The translations under genes were made by a program, and so were the position numbers. A stretch of DNA of 64,000 bases, from NCBI RefSeq assembly GCF_006716305.1, contig NZ_VFOU01000001.1, positions 744,001-808,000 on the forward strand, read 5' to 3'. Below the pieces are notes generated by a model that was not told the DNA's origin, ran no database searches, and saw nothing but the letters and a program-made list of their open reading frames with translations. The number at the start of each line of letters is the position of its first letter. The stretch's first letter is position 1. Positions 36,271-44,660 of the stretch are shown one piece after another. The stretch is from Enteractinococcus coprophilus. GTDB lineage: Bacteria; Actinomycetota; Actinomycetes; Actinomycetales; Micrococcaceae.

Positions 36271-37875
36271 ATGCTTGACGCCTATCCAATACTCACCCTG
36301 TTGCCACCGCTGATTGCGATTGTCTTGGTCATTGTCACCAAGAAGGTGCTGGTCTCGCTGGGTGCCGGCGCCGTCGTCGCCGGTCTGGTCCTGGCAGAGT
36401 TCAACCCGGTGAGTATGGTCGTCTGGATTTGGGACGCCGTTGTGCGGTTGGTGTGGGTGGATGGTGAAATCAACTGGTTTACCATCCTGATTGTGGCGTT
36501 CTTATTCCAGTTGGGCATCGTCACGGCGCTGGTCATGATGTCCGGTGGGGCGGCGGCGTTCACTGAGTGGGCTGCAAAGCGCATCAAGTCGCGCCGCGGG
36601 GCACGGGTGCTCACAGGCTTATTAGGCATGATCATCTTTATCGATGACTACTTCAACGCGCTCGCAGTTGGTCAGGTCGCACGTCCCATCACCGATAGGT
36701 ATCAGGTCTCCCGGGCCAAGCTCGCCTATATGATCGACTCGAGTTCCGCCCCAACGGTGGTGCTGATGCCCCTGTCGAGCTGGGGTGCCACGATCATGGG
36801 CATCATGGCACCGGTGCTTGCGGCTTCGACGTTAGCGTTCACGCAGATCGAGGCTTTCGTGCTGTCTGCGTTCATGAATTACTACGCGATCGCCGCCTTG
36901 CTCTTGCTGTGGCTGACCATCCTGCTGGGTCTGGATTTCGGCGGCATGCGACGTGAAGAGCTACGAGCCGCGCAAGGTCGTGGGCTGTATGGTGCTCACG
37001 ATGTCGCACCGGCACAAATAGATGAGAATGTACCAACCCATACCGGTGGCGCGATGCGGGCGCTGATTATGCCGTTTGTGGTGCTGTTCATCGGCGTCGT
37101 CATCGGCATGTATGTCTCCGGTGGGATCGTTGGTGACGACTGGTCAGTATTGGCCACCCTTGCCAATACTGATGTGGCGATTGCGCTAAACGTTGGGGGT
37201 CTTGCCGCGCTGGCGGTAGCCGGGTATTACTGTGTGCGCTACACCCGGGGCAGTGCGAAATTCCCGACGGGTACGCGCCGACGCGGGGTGGCCCACGGGG
37301 CGAAATCCATGTCGGGTGCCGTGCTGATTCTATTATTCGCGTGGGTGTTGGCGGATCTGATCGGTGAGTTGGGTACCGGCGAGTATCTGGCATCCGTAGT
37401 CGAAGCTCTATCGATGCCTGCTGTGTGGCTCGTACCGGCACTGTTTGTCGTGGCAGGGCTGATTGCATTTGCCACCGGGACGTCTTGGGGATCGTTCGGG
37501 ATCCTGTTGCCGCTAGCGGGTGAAATGATGACGGCGGTGCCCGGTGGCGATGAGTTTTTGATCGCCGCCTTTGGTGCGGTACTGGCCGGTGCCGTGTGGG
37601 GTGACCACAGCTCGCCGATTTCCGACACCACGATTCTGTCCAGTACCGGTGCCGCCTGTTCGATCCCGACCCACGTGTCCACTCAGTTGCCGTATGCGTT
37701 CGTTGGTGCGCTTGCAGCTCTCGTCGGATATGTGGTCTATGCGTTGGCCCAGAGCGGTGTGCTCGGTTTGGTTGTCACACTGGGCCTGGTGGTCGCGATT
37801 GCTCTGGTGATTCGTAAAGTGCGGCCGAGCGTGGAGGACCAAGCGGTGCTCGCTGCTCAATCTTCGGAGGGGTAA
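36271..37875 (+). CDS. Na+/H+ antiporter, NhaC family
   Basis: A 534-residue membrane protein with about 12-13 hydrophobic segments. It shows MIIFIDDYFNALAVGQVARP near residue 125, a conserved acidic membrane stretch of the family, then DSSSAPTVVLMPLSSWGATI, FATGTSWGSFGILLPLAGEM and GAVWGDHSSPISDTTILSST, the NhaC signature near the C-terminal half. Such proteins exchange sodium for protons, or in some branches malate or lactate against sodium. ATG at 36271 is preferred over the TTG just before it. It is monocistronic and convergent with the lactonase-like gene. Confidence 0.9.
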   Translation: MLDAYPILTLLPPLIAIVLVIVTKKVLVSLGAGAVVAGLVLAEFNPVSMVVWIWDAVVRLVWVDGEINWFTILIVAFLFQLGIVTALVMMSGGAAAFTEWAAKRIKSRRGARVLTGLLGMIIFIDDYFNALAVGQVARPITDRYQVSRAKLAYMIDSSSAPTVVLMPLSSWGATIMGIMAPVLAASTLAFTQIEAFVLSAFMNYYAIAALLLLWLTILLGLDFGGMRREELRAAQGRGLYGAHDVAPAQIDENVPTHTGGAMRALIMPFVVLFIGVVIGMYVSGGIVGDDWSVLATLANTDVAIALNVGGLAALAVAGYYCVRYTRGSAKFPTGTRRRGVAHGAKSMSGAVLILLFAWVLADLIGELGTGEYLASVVEALSMPAVWLVPALFVVAGLIAFATGTSWGSFGILLPLAGEMMTAVPGGDEFLIAAFGAVLAGAVWGDHSSPISDTTILSSTGAACSIPTHVSTQLPYAFVGALAALVGYVVYALAQSGVLGLVVTLGLVVAIALVIRKVRPSVEDQAVLAAQSSEG

Positions 37876-37961
37876 ATTCTAGGGGCGTAGGTATACACCT
37901 TTCATCCGACTGATGCGCGCTCGCTCTGTTTTTTCGAAGTGACTCTCAAAGAGTTCTAAAC

Positions 37962-38030
37962 TGACGACTAAAACGCTTCTAACTTGACGACTGAAACGCT
38001 TTCAATTTGACGAGTCGTGGAATTTCTGGA
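37962..38030. repeat. 23-bp direct repeats between convergent genes
   Basis: The heptamer-plus TTGACGACT/TGACGA recurs at 37962, 37985 and 38008, exactly 23 bp apart. The first two units match further (TGACGACT, then AAACGCTT), and the second contains the dyad TGAAACGCTTTCA. A separate small palindrome ACTCT-CAA-AGAGT is at 37942-37954. The function is unknown; binding site array or element remnant are both possible. Confidence 0.6.
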
Positions 38031-38053
38031 GGCGGAGCGCATTCATTTAAAGG

Positions 38054-38965
38054 CTACTCATCCCAGTAGAGGGTCATTGGGTTGTCGACCAGCAGGCGCT
38101 GTAGGTCGGATGCGTCGGGCGCTACTTGCATCAGATAGTTCAGCAGCACGGCATCGTCTGGCATATGTGAGCGCAGGTTGGGGTGCGGCCAATCGGTTCC
38201 CCACAGGACGCGTTCGGGGAATTCTGCGATAGCTTTCTGGGCGAAGGGTGCCACATCGGTATAGACCTTGTGCGCTCCGGCGGTTGCGTATGGTCCGGTG
38301 ATGGTGAGGCGTTCGGGGCAGCTGACTTTCACCCAGGCCTCGGTGCGCTCCACGAATTTCAGGAACGTCGAGTATTCGGCGGATGAGGCTCCTGTGGCAA
38401 CATCCGGGCGGCCGAGGTGATCGATGACCAGCGGGACGCCGAGGTTCGCAAGGAAGTTTTCAAGGTCGAGAAGATCTGACGACTCGAAGTAGACCACGAT
38501 GTGCCATCCGAGCTCACGAATCTTTGCGGCCACCTGCTCAACTTCTTTGAAGGATTGATGCTCGACGAGTCGTTTGACGAAGTTGAACCGGACACCGCGC
38601 ACACCACGTTGATGCATGCTCTCGAGTTCGCTTTGGCTGACATCACTGCCGATGGCGATGACACCGCGGGCAGTATCCCCAAAGTAGTCCAGGGCGTCGA
38701 GCAGGGCCGCGTTATCGCGGCCGTGGCACGAAGCTTGTACGATGACGTTTCGTGCCACACCCAGATGGCTGCGCAGATGCTCGAGGTCGAATTTGCTGGC
38801 GTCTCCCGGCGTGTACTTCCGGCCGGGTGCGAATGGAAATGCTGCAGTTGGACCAAACACATGGCAATGGGAATCTACCGTTCCGGCAGGAAGTTGCACA
38901 GCAGGCTCTTGACGATTCTGGACCCAGTCGAGCCAGCCTGGAGTTTTTGCAGTGTATTCGGTCAA
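38054..38965 (-). CDS. Amidohydrolase-family lactonase, LigI (2-pyrone-4,6-dicarboxylate hydrolase)-like
   Basis: A 303-residue TIM-barrel hydrolase of the amidohydrolase_2 type. It has VDSHCHVFGP with the H-x-H motif at residues 33 and 35, HPLGRPD-like VIDHLGRPDVATG, and VLWGTDWPHPN with the catalytic Asp near the C-terminus. This is the pattern of 2-pyrone-4,6-dicarboxylate lactonase and galactarolactone isomerase relatives. The start is a TTG at 38965 with GAGAGG about 8 bases upstream. A PDC hydrolase would point to 4,5-cleavage of protocatechuate or gallate, but no ring-cleavage dioxygenase is in the window, so the exact lactone is open. A TGTGGAA dyad lies in its promoter region. Confidence 0.8.
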   Translation of the reverse strand: MTEYTAKTPGWLDWVQNRQEPAVQLPAGTVDSHCHVFGPTAAFPFAPGRKYTPGDASKFDLEHLRSHLGVARNVIVQASCHGRDNAALLDALDYFGDTARGVIAIGSDVSQSELESMHQRGVRGVRFNFVKRLVEHQSFKEVEQVAAKIRELGWHIVVYFESSDLLDLENFLANLGVPLVIDHLGRPDVATGASSAEYSTFLKFVERTEAWVKVSCPERLTITGPYATAGAHKVYTDVAPFAQKAIAEFPERVLWGTDWPHPNLRSHMPDDAVLLNYLMQVAPDASDLQRLLVDNPMTLYWDE

Positions 38966-39015
38966 GCCTTGTCCTCTCGTGCACTGAACTTGTCTGGGCC
39001 ATGAACATCACAGCA

Positions 39016-39036
39016 TGTGGAAATGACTATTCCACA
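39016..39036. promoter_or_regulatory. 21-bp dyad upstream of the LigI-like gene, IclR-site-like
   Basis: TGTGGAA and TTCCACA are perfect 7-bp arms 7 bases apart, about 50 bp upstream of the LigI-like start. The core TGGAA...TTCCA resembles known IclR-family operators. No IclR gene is adjacent, but four are present in the window. Confidence 0.4.
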
Positions 39037-39206
39037 GAAGCCCGGCGACGGTATACATGGCAGGGTCTCACGGACGTGGTGGGTGCGACCTTTGGCATTT
39101 CCCTTTCCGTGGCGCCCGCGCGTTGACACCGCAGTCTTGCTCTATGCCTACTACGGACGATATTACGGACGGGGCCCGGGTTTTCCCATGACGCCACACA
39201 GAAGGT

Positions 39207-39240
39207 CACTAACTGTACCGAACGTTTGGTACAGTTAGTG
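39207..39240. promoter_or_regulatory. 34-bp near-perfect palindrome, operator of the EmrB-TetR operon
   Basis: CACTAACTGTACC and GGTACAGTTAGTG are perfect 13-bp arms around an 8-base centre that itself contains AACGTT. It ends 3-6 bp before the transporter start, and its right arm contains a TACAGT -10-like box (39230-39235), so a bound repressor would cover the promoter. The most likely ligand is the TetR protein encoded at the end of the same operon. Confidence 0.8.
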
Positions 39241-39245
39241 CGGTG

Positions 39246-40727
39246 ATGAATCCGAGATCGCCGTCTGTTTTTACTTCCCGCCAGCGCTGGATGTTTCTTG
39301 CCGTCATCAGTGCCGCACTGTTTCTCGTGGGTGCCGATAACTCCATCCTGTATACGGCTCTGCCAGAGCTGCGCGATCAGCTCGGCACCACGCCCCTCGA
39401 GGGGCTCTGGATTATCAATGCCTACCCGCTGGTGCTTTCGGGACTGCTGCTAGGCACCGGGACGCTGGGTGACCGGATCGGTCACCGGCTGATGTTCCTG
39501 GTCGGGGTGGCGATCTTCGGTCTGGGCTCGCTCCTGGCTGCGTTCTCACCTACAGCGTGGTTGTTGATTGCTGCACGCGGACTGCTGGGTGTCGGAGCTG
39601 CAACGATGATGCCCTCAAGCCTGGCGCTCGTGCGCATCACATTCACCGACGTCCGAGAACGGAATATGGCGATTGCCGTGTGGATGTCGGTCGCCGTCGT
39701 GGGTGCTGCCACCGGTCCGGTGCTCGGCGGGCTGTTACTCGAGTTCTTCTGGTGGGGCTCGGTCTTTCTAATCAACGTACCCATTGCGCTAGCTACGCTG
39801 CTCGCTGTCGTCGCCATCGCTCCACCCAATATTCCAAATCCGCACAAACAATGGGATTTGGTGTCGTCGATCTGGGCGATGTTCGCGATGCTCGGGATGG
39901 TCACGGCCATCAAGGAACTTGCCAATCCCAACCGCGCAGCCTGGCTGTTGATCGCCGCGACCGTCGTCGGCCTCATCGGTCTGCTGCTGTTCATTTTCCG
40001 TCAGCGCGTGCTGGAACAACCACTGCTGGATGCTCAGATCTTCCGCAGCCGCATCTTCACCGGAGGAGTCGTGACCGCCGCCGTCATGATGTTCGTGGTC
40101 GCCGGTTTGGAGTTGATGACCACCCAGCGATTCCAAACTGCTGGCGGTTTTACCCCGCTGCAAGCAGGGGCACTCGTGGCCACCGTGGCGGTCCCATCGA
40201 TCCCCGCGGCCCTGCTCGGTGGCGCATTTCTCCATCGCGTTGGATTCATCCCGTTGATCTCCGGGGGTTTCGCCGTGCTGAGCCTCGGGATTGGCCTGGC
40301 CTGGTGGACCTTTCGTTTCGACTCCCTGGTGCCGTTTATTGCCAGCCTGCTGCTGGTGGGCATCGGCAGCGGGTTCGCGTCCTCGGTTGCTTCCACCGCA
40401 ATCTTGGGTGCGGCACCCTTGGACAAGGCGGGCATGGCATCCTCGGTCGAATCCGTGTCCTATGAGTTCGGGACACTGATCTCCGTGGCAGTTTTTGGTT
40501 CGCTGCTACCATTTTTCTATGCCCTGGGAGCGCCGGATGCCGTCGCCGGCGATGTTGACCACGGCGTCGAACACCCGGTTCACGGCCCGGCTGCGATCGC
40601 GGCTTACGACGACGCCTATCTGCTCATCCTGTTGATCTTGACCGCGGTGGCCGCACTGGCTGCTGTGGTAACCGCCTACTGTTTCCGTGGCAACCCGAAA
40701 GAGGCTGGTGTTGATGCGCCCCAGTAA
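39246..40727 (+). CDS. Major facilitator exporter, EmrB/QacA (DHA2, 14-TM) type
   Basis: A 493-residue membrane transporter with about 14 predicted helices. TM1 holds LFLVGADNSILYTALPEL, the loop after TM2 has LGDRIGHRLMFL, and TM5 has SVAVVGAATGPVLGGLLLEF, the drug-efflux motif C of antiporters. It is predicted to expel a toxic compound by proton antiport. No ribosome site is visible: a GTG (39243) and the ATG (39246) stand about 8-11 bases after the -10-like box, which suggests a leaderless mRNA, common in actinobacteria. The 34-bp palindrome immediately upstream and the overlapping TetR gene indicate self-contained, inducible control. Confidence 0.9.
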   Translation: MNPRSPSVFTSRQRWMFLAVISAALFLVGADNSILYTALPELRDQLGTTPLEGLWIINAYPLVLSGLLLGTGTLGDRIGHRLMFLVGVAIFGLGSLLAAFSPTAWLLIAARGLLGVGAATMMPSSLALVRITFTDVRERNMAIAVWMSVAVVGAATGPVLGGLLLEFFWWGSVFLINVPIALATLLAVVAIAPPNIPNPHKQWDLVSSIWAMFAMLGMVTAIKELANPNRAAWLLIAATVVGLIGLLLFIFRQRVLEQPLLDAQIFRSRIFTGGVVTAAVMMFVVAGLELMTTQRFQTAGGFTPLQAGALVATVAVPSIPAALLGGAFLHRVGFIPLISGGFAVLSLGIGLAWWTFRFDSLVPFIASLLLVGIGSGFASSVASTAILGAAPLDKAGMASSVESVSYEFGTLISVAVFGSLLPFFYALGAPDAVAGDVDHGVEHPVHGPAAIAAYDDAYLLILLILTAVAALAAVVTAYCFRGNPKEAGVDAPQ

Positions 40728-41250
40728 GAAAACCTACATCCTTGACGCGGCTGTCGAGCTGATCGAACGCGAAAACCTTGAAGCGGTGTCCTATGAGGCG
40801 CTGGCTGAGGCCTCGGGCATGTCCAAATCAGGGATCGTGTATCACTTCCCGTCGCGCTATGACATCATGCGCAGCATCCACCACCATCTCGCCGGCAAAT
40901 GGGAAGAAGAACTCGAACGCGCCGCCGGGGGACCGGCGCACACCGTCGACATGAAAACCCGCTTGCGCGCCGTCGTACTGTCCCAGAGCAACACCGCGAC
41001 CAAAGCCGAGCTGCTGTTAGAAATAGATGCTCGCAGCAATCCCGAGTTCTCGGCGATCTGGGCGGACGTCAATGACCGCTGGGTGCCATCGGCTGACGGT
41101 ATTGAGGACGACACCGAGCTGCGCTCCCAATACCTGGTCAAAGTGCTCGCCGATGGTTTGTGGACGCACGACCATGTCCACGAACAGGCCCTCACCCCGG
41201 TCCAGCGTCAGGCGCTAACCAACCATATTTTGCAGCTGCTTGAGGAGTAA
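40714..41250 (+). CDS. TetR-family repressor of the adjacent exporter
   Basis: A 178-residue regulator with the N-terminal helix-turn-helix KKTYILDAAVELIERENLEA, YEALAEASGMSKSGIVYHF and PSRYDIM. The start at 40714 follows AAAGAGG and lies inside the end of the exporter gene (14-bp overlap), so the two are translationally coupled. It most likely binds the palindrome at 39207-39240 and is released by a compound the pump exports. Confidence 0.9.
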   Translation: MRPSKKTYILDAAVELIERENLEAVSYEALAEASGMSKSGIVYHFPSRYDIMRSIHHHLAGKWEEELERAAGGPAHTVDMKTRLRAVVLSQSNTATKAELLLEIDARSNPEFSAIWADVNDRWVPSADGIEDDTELRSQYLVKVLADGLWTHDHVHEQALTPVQRQALTNHILQLLEE

Positions 41251-41310
41251 CACCAGCTCCGTGGCACCCTGTTGCATGCCGAATTTTGCTTACGAGGTTC
41301 GAACCGCGTT

Positions 41311-42228
41311 CTAGTTCAAGTCGTTCTCCTCAAGCCAGTTCGCCGCGATTTCTGCAGGCTCCTGCACATCATCCCCGGAGTGGAGGGCATTCATTTGGCT
41401 CAAACTCTTCGTGGTCAACGCTGCCGAAACTTCATTGAGCGTGTCGACCACTTGTTCATTCATGGCTTCGGTTCGAATGACGGGGAGAACGTATTGCGCA
41501 GCGATCATCTGCTCGGGGTCCTCTAGAGTTACGAGGTTGTGTTCTTCGATGGCCGGGGTGGTGGTGTAGATATCGGCGACATCAACCGTGCCGTCTAAGA
41601 GCGCCTGCACGGTGGCCGGTCCGCCACCGTCGCTGATGGCAGTGAACTCGACATCGGTGACCCCATATAGTTCCTCCATCCCTGGCAGTCCGTAGGAACG
41701 TTCGGCGAACTCGGGGTTTGCGGCCAGGCGGACCTGGTCTAACTCGGCCAGATCTCCAATGGAGGTAAGGTCGTGTTCTGCTGCGAATTCCGGAGTCACA
41801 TTCAACGAGTCTTTGTTCTCGGCCAGAGCTGGGTCCAAGATGTCTAATGCATCCGGCAGAGCTTCTTGCAGCTCTGCCTCTATGGTTTCGGCGGAAGTGG
41901 CAGTAGTGTCTGGGTCCAAATAGCTCAGAAGGTTGCCCGTGTATTCGGGTATGAGATCGATTTCTCCGTTCTCTAAAGCCGGCAAATACACCTCGCGGGC
42001 ACCAATTTGGAAGTGCCGATCCACCTCGAAGCCTTGTGCCTCCAAAGCTTGTGCATAGATCTCGGAGATGATCTCACTTTCAGGGAAGTTTGCTGAGCCA
42101 ATGCTCACGGATTCGGCAGCGCCTGCGGCTTCGTCGATATTGTCCTGCGCGGCAGTGTTGGGGTTGCTACAGGCGGTCAGGACGAGTACGGCTGCTGCGC
42201 TAAGAGTTATGAGTCGGCGGCTGATCAT
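41311..42228 (-). CDS. Osmoprotectant (glycine betaine/choline-type) ABC transporter substrate-binding lipoprotein
   Basis: A 305-residue lipoprotein. The signal has lipobox VLVLTAC with lipidated Cys at residue 20, and the mature part carries SIGSANFPESEIISEIYAQA and NGEIDLIPEYTGNLLSYL, the hallmark stretches of the OpuAC/ProX QAT family, then TVDVADIYTTTPAIEEHNLV. AAGGAG precedes the ATG at 42228. It is the last gene of a four-gene operon (ATPase, permease, permease, receptor) and its start overlaps the second permease by 29 bp. Confidence 0.93.
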   Translation of the reverse strand: MISRRLITLSAAAVLVLTACSNPNTAAQDNIDEAAGAAESVSIGSANFPESEIISEIYAQALEAQGFEVDRHFQIGAREVYLPALENGEIDLIPEYTGNLLSYLDPDTTATSAETIEAELQEALPDALDILDPALAENKDSLNVTPEFAAEHDLTSIGDLAELDQVRLAANPEFAERSYGLPGMEELYGVTDVEFTAISDGGGPATVQALLDGTVDVADIYTTTPAIEEHNLVTLEDPEQMIAAQYVLPVIRTEAMNEQVVDTLNEVSAALTTKSLSQMNALHSGDDVQEPAEIAANWLEENDLN

Positions 42229-42955
42229 GTGTTGTTCTCCTTGAATTTGGTGACGGCGACGGTGCGAGGACGTTAACAGCTGGAGCAGTGTGTGCTGCAG
42301 GGTAGGCGAGCCGTGCGCCAAAACGCTGGGCCAGGGCGAAGAGTCCGTCGAGGAGTAATGCCAGAAGGACCACAACGAGGGCTCCGCCGAGCACTCGGGG
42401 AGTGTCTCTGAGAGCTAACCCATCGATGATGTAGCGGCCAAGGCCGCCGGCGCCGATGAAGGCCGCCACAGTGGCTGTTGCAGTGACTTGTAGCACCGCC
42501 GAGCGTAACCCACCCAGGATGACGGGCATGGCGAGAGGCAGTTCAACCCGTAGGATGATCTGGGTTTCGGTCATTCCCATCGCGCGGGAAGCATCGACTG
42601 CGTGGGGATCCACCGCATCGATACCGGAGTACATACCGGCCAACAGCTGGGGAATGCATAATATAGCCAGCGCGATGATTGAAATCAAAGGACCAATTCC
42701 CAACCACAGCGCCAACAGGGTGAGCAATCCCAGGAACGGTAGGGCACGAAGCGACCCGGTACTCAGGACAGCCAGCTTGCGCCACCGGCCGGTGTGCCCG
42801 ATGTAAATCCCCGCCGGGATCGCCACGACGGCCGCTGCCACGATGGCAAAGAATGTGTAGCCGATGTGTTCGACGATCCGCCACGGAATGCTCGTTGGAC
42901 CGGACCACTGCGCAGGGTCGCTGAACCAGGCCAGAGTCTCTTGTAGAAGGCTCAT
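42200..42955 (-). CDS. Osmoprotectant ABC transporter permease (second)
   Basis: A 251-residue permease with about five to six hydrophobic helices. It contains GSLRALPFLGLLTLLALWLG and the EAA-loop region DPHAVDASRAMGMTETQIIL followed by VELPLAMPVILGGLRSA, the typical coupling loop of QAT permeases. It pairs with the preceding permease to form the translocation path. Overlaps of 4 bp upstream and 29 bp downstream indicate tight translational coupling. The last 25 residues are proline/serine-rich and probably non-essential. Confidence 0.92.
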   Translation of the reverse strand: MSLLQETLAWFSDPAQWSGPTSIPWRIVEHIGYTFFAIVAAAVVAIPAGIYIGHTGRWRKLAVLSTGSLRALPFLGLLTLLALWLGIGPLISIIALAILCIPQLLAGMYSGIDAVDPHAVDASRAMGMTETQIILRVELPLAMPVILGGLRSAVLQVTATATVAAFIGAGGLGRYIIDGLALRDTPRVLGGALVVVLLALLLDGLFALAQRFGARLAYPAAHTAPAVNVLAPSPSPNSRRTTHDQPPTHNS

Positions 42956-43629
42956 GATTCACCTGCCGCACGCAGGGCAGATTGCCACGGCATCAACACT
43001 CGCCCGGCCATCAATAAGACCAGGTCGAACAGTAGGGCTAAAGCTATGGTGAGGACTACTCCGGTGATGATCTCCGTGGGGAAATTGCGGTTAAACCCGT
43101 TGGTGAACAGCGACCCGAGGTTCTCGACACCAATCAGAGCACCAATGCTCAGCAGACTGACGGTGCTCACGGACACCACGCGCAGCGTGGCCAACATGAC
43201 TGGAGCTGCCAGCGGCAGCATGACATATAAGCCCAGCTGAAGTTTATTAAAGCCGCAGGCGATTGAGGAGTCTCGAACAGTGTCCGGCACCGCGTGCAAA
43301 GCATCCACCACTCCTCTGACCATGAGGGCGAAGGCATAAATCACCAGGGCGATCAGCACATTCAGTGGGTTGAGCCATCCCAGCCCCAAGATGGTAGGCA
43401 AGATGACAAATAGCGGGAGAGAGGGCACGGTGTACAGCAGGCTGCTTGCACTGATGATGACACCGCTGAGCTGCCGTACGGCCTTGCGGTGCGAACTTCG
43501 CAGAATATAAGCAGACCACCCAACCACTAGGGCCAGGACGAAGCCCAGCCCGATGGCTATGGCGCTGATCCAGGTGTGTTGCCACAGCAGGTCGCCAAGA
43601 CGATCAGCGTTCGCTACCACCCAGTTCAC
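42952..43629 (-). CDS. Osmoprotectant ABC transporter permease (first)
   Basis: A 225-residue permease with about five to six helices. It shows LLYTVPSLPLFVILPTILGL near residue 62 and the EAA-loop stretch VPDTVRDSSIACGFNKLQLG followed by LYVMLPLAAPVMLATLRV, typical of OpuCB-like subunits. It overlaps the ATPase gene by 4 bp at its start and the second permease by 4 bp at its end. Confidence 0.92.
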   Translation of the reverse strand: MNWVVANADRLGDLLWQHTWISAIAIGLGFVLALVVGWSAYILRSSHRKAVRQLSGVIISASSLLYTVPSLPLFVILPTILGLGWLNPLNVLIALVIYAFALMVRGVVDALHAVPDTVRDSSIACGFNKLQLGLYVMLPLAAPVMLATLRVVSVSTVSLLSIGALIGVENLGSLFTNGFNRNFPTEIITGVVLTIALALLFDLVLLMAGRVLMPWQSALRAAGES

Positions 43630-44435
43630 TCGAGAACTCCCGCGGGACGGCCGTGTTCATCTACGACAATCCGCCGGCCGTAGGCATCCTGCACCCGAAG
43701 TCTGCGGCCACCCTGTTGCAAGCCGATAAACTCCTCAACAAAAGCCTCAGCTGGCCGGGCCAACAGATCAACGGGGGAACCAACTTGGGCGATTTCGCCG
43801 CCCGTTTTAAGGACGACCACCTGGTCGCCTAAGGCAAAGGCCTCTTCGATATCGTGGGTCACAAATACGATGGTCTTTTTTAGTTCCTGCTGTAACCTTA
43901 GCAATTCGTCCCGCAGCTCGGCACGAACAATGGGATCCACCGCGCTGAAGGGCTCATCCATGAGGAGAATATTGGGGTCATGAACCAGCGCCCTGGCGAC
44001 GCCGACACGTTGTTGTTGACCCCCGGAGAGCTGACTGGGGTATTTTCGATGCAAGGACGAACCCAGTCCTACCGTCTCCAACATCTCGCTGGAGCGTCGT
44101 CGGGCTTCAGCCTTCGGCACGCCATTGAGTCGTAGCTGCGTGGCGACATTATCGATGACGCGACGATGCGGCAACAGACCAGCATGTTGCATGACATAAC
44201 CGATACTGCGACGTAGTTGTATCGGATCACGCCGCGCAATGTCGTGGTCGTCGATGAGGATCTGGCCTTCAGTTGGGTCTTCCATGCGATTGATGCTGCG
44301 CAGTAACGTGGTTTTCCCGCAACCCGAGGGCCCAACCAGCACTGTTGTGGAGTGGGAGGGGATCGTCAATGAAAAATCTGCTAGCGCGCGGGTGCCATCC
44401 GCGAATTGCTTGCCAACCGACCGGAACTCGATCAT
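43626..44435 (-). CDS. Osmoprotectant ABC transporter ATP-binding protein
   Basis: A 269-residue ABC ATPase. Walker A is LVGPSGCGKTTLL, the signature is PSQLSGGQQQRVGVARAL, Walker B is NILLMDEPFSAVDP and the switch His is in VFVTHDIEEAFALG. It matches the OpuCA/ProV group in sequence but is short: the tandem CBS domains that sense ionic strength in larger OpuA/OpuCA proteins are absent, so osmotic gating, if any, must work differently. AGGAG precedes the ATG. First gene of the four-gene operon. Confidence 0.93.
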   Translation of the reverse strand: MIEFRSVGKQFADGTRALADFSLTIPSHSTTVLVGPSGCGKTTLLRSINRMEDPTEGQILIDDHDIARRDPIQLRRSIGYVMQHAGLLPHRRVIDNVATQLRLNGVPKAEARRRSSEMLETVGLGSSLHRKYPSQLSGGQQQRVGVARALVHDPNILLMDEPFSAVDPIVRAELRDELLRLQQELKKTIVFVTHDIEEAFALGDQVVVLKTGGEIAQVGSPVDLLARPAEAFVEEFIGLQQGGRRLRVQDAYGRRIVVDEHGRPAGVLE

Positions 44436-44660
44436 GGATCTCCTGACTGATGCGCCTTCATGAGCACTGGGTTTACACCGTGGCTCTTGACGTACCTTAC
44501 CGGACGAAGCTATCGGCTTTTAGCCGCATCGCCATCGAGCAGTGCGCTCGCAGAATCTTCAATGATTCCGCTGACATACCGGCAATAATCCGCCCACCGG
44601 AAGGCAACACATCTTCAGAACCAATTGTTGGATTGGTGACCAATAACTAGACAGCGACGA

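Noticed and set aside
37942-38030. Possible CRISPR array
   Set aside because: The repeats are only 23 bp in period with no unique spacers between them, and no cas genes are present.
41290-41310. GGTTCGAACC, reminiscent of a tRNA T-arm
   Set aside because: No acceptor stem, anticodon arm or D-arm can be drawn around it; it is just a 10-bp palindrome between convergent genes.
44450-44650. A 66-codon plus-strand frame between the ABC ATPase and the DUF2249-cupin gene
   Set aside because: No ribosome site, no homology features, and it would overlap the promoter of the osmoprotectant operon.
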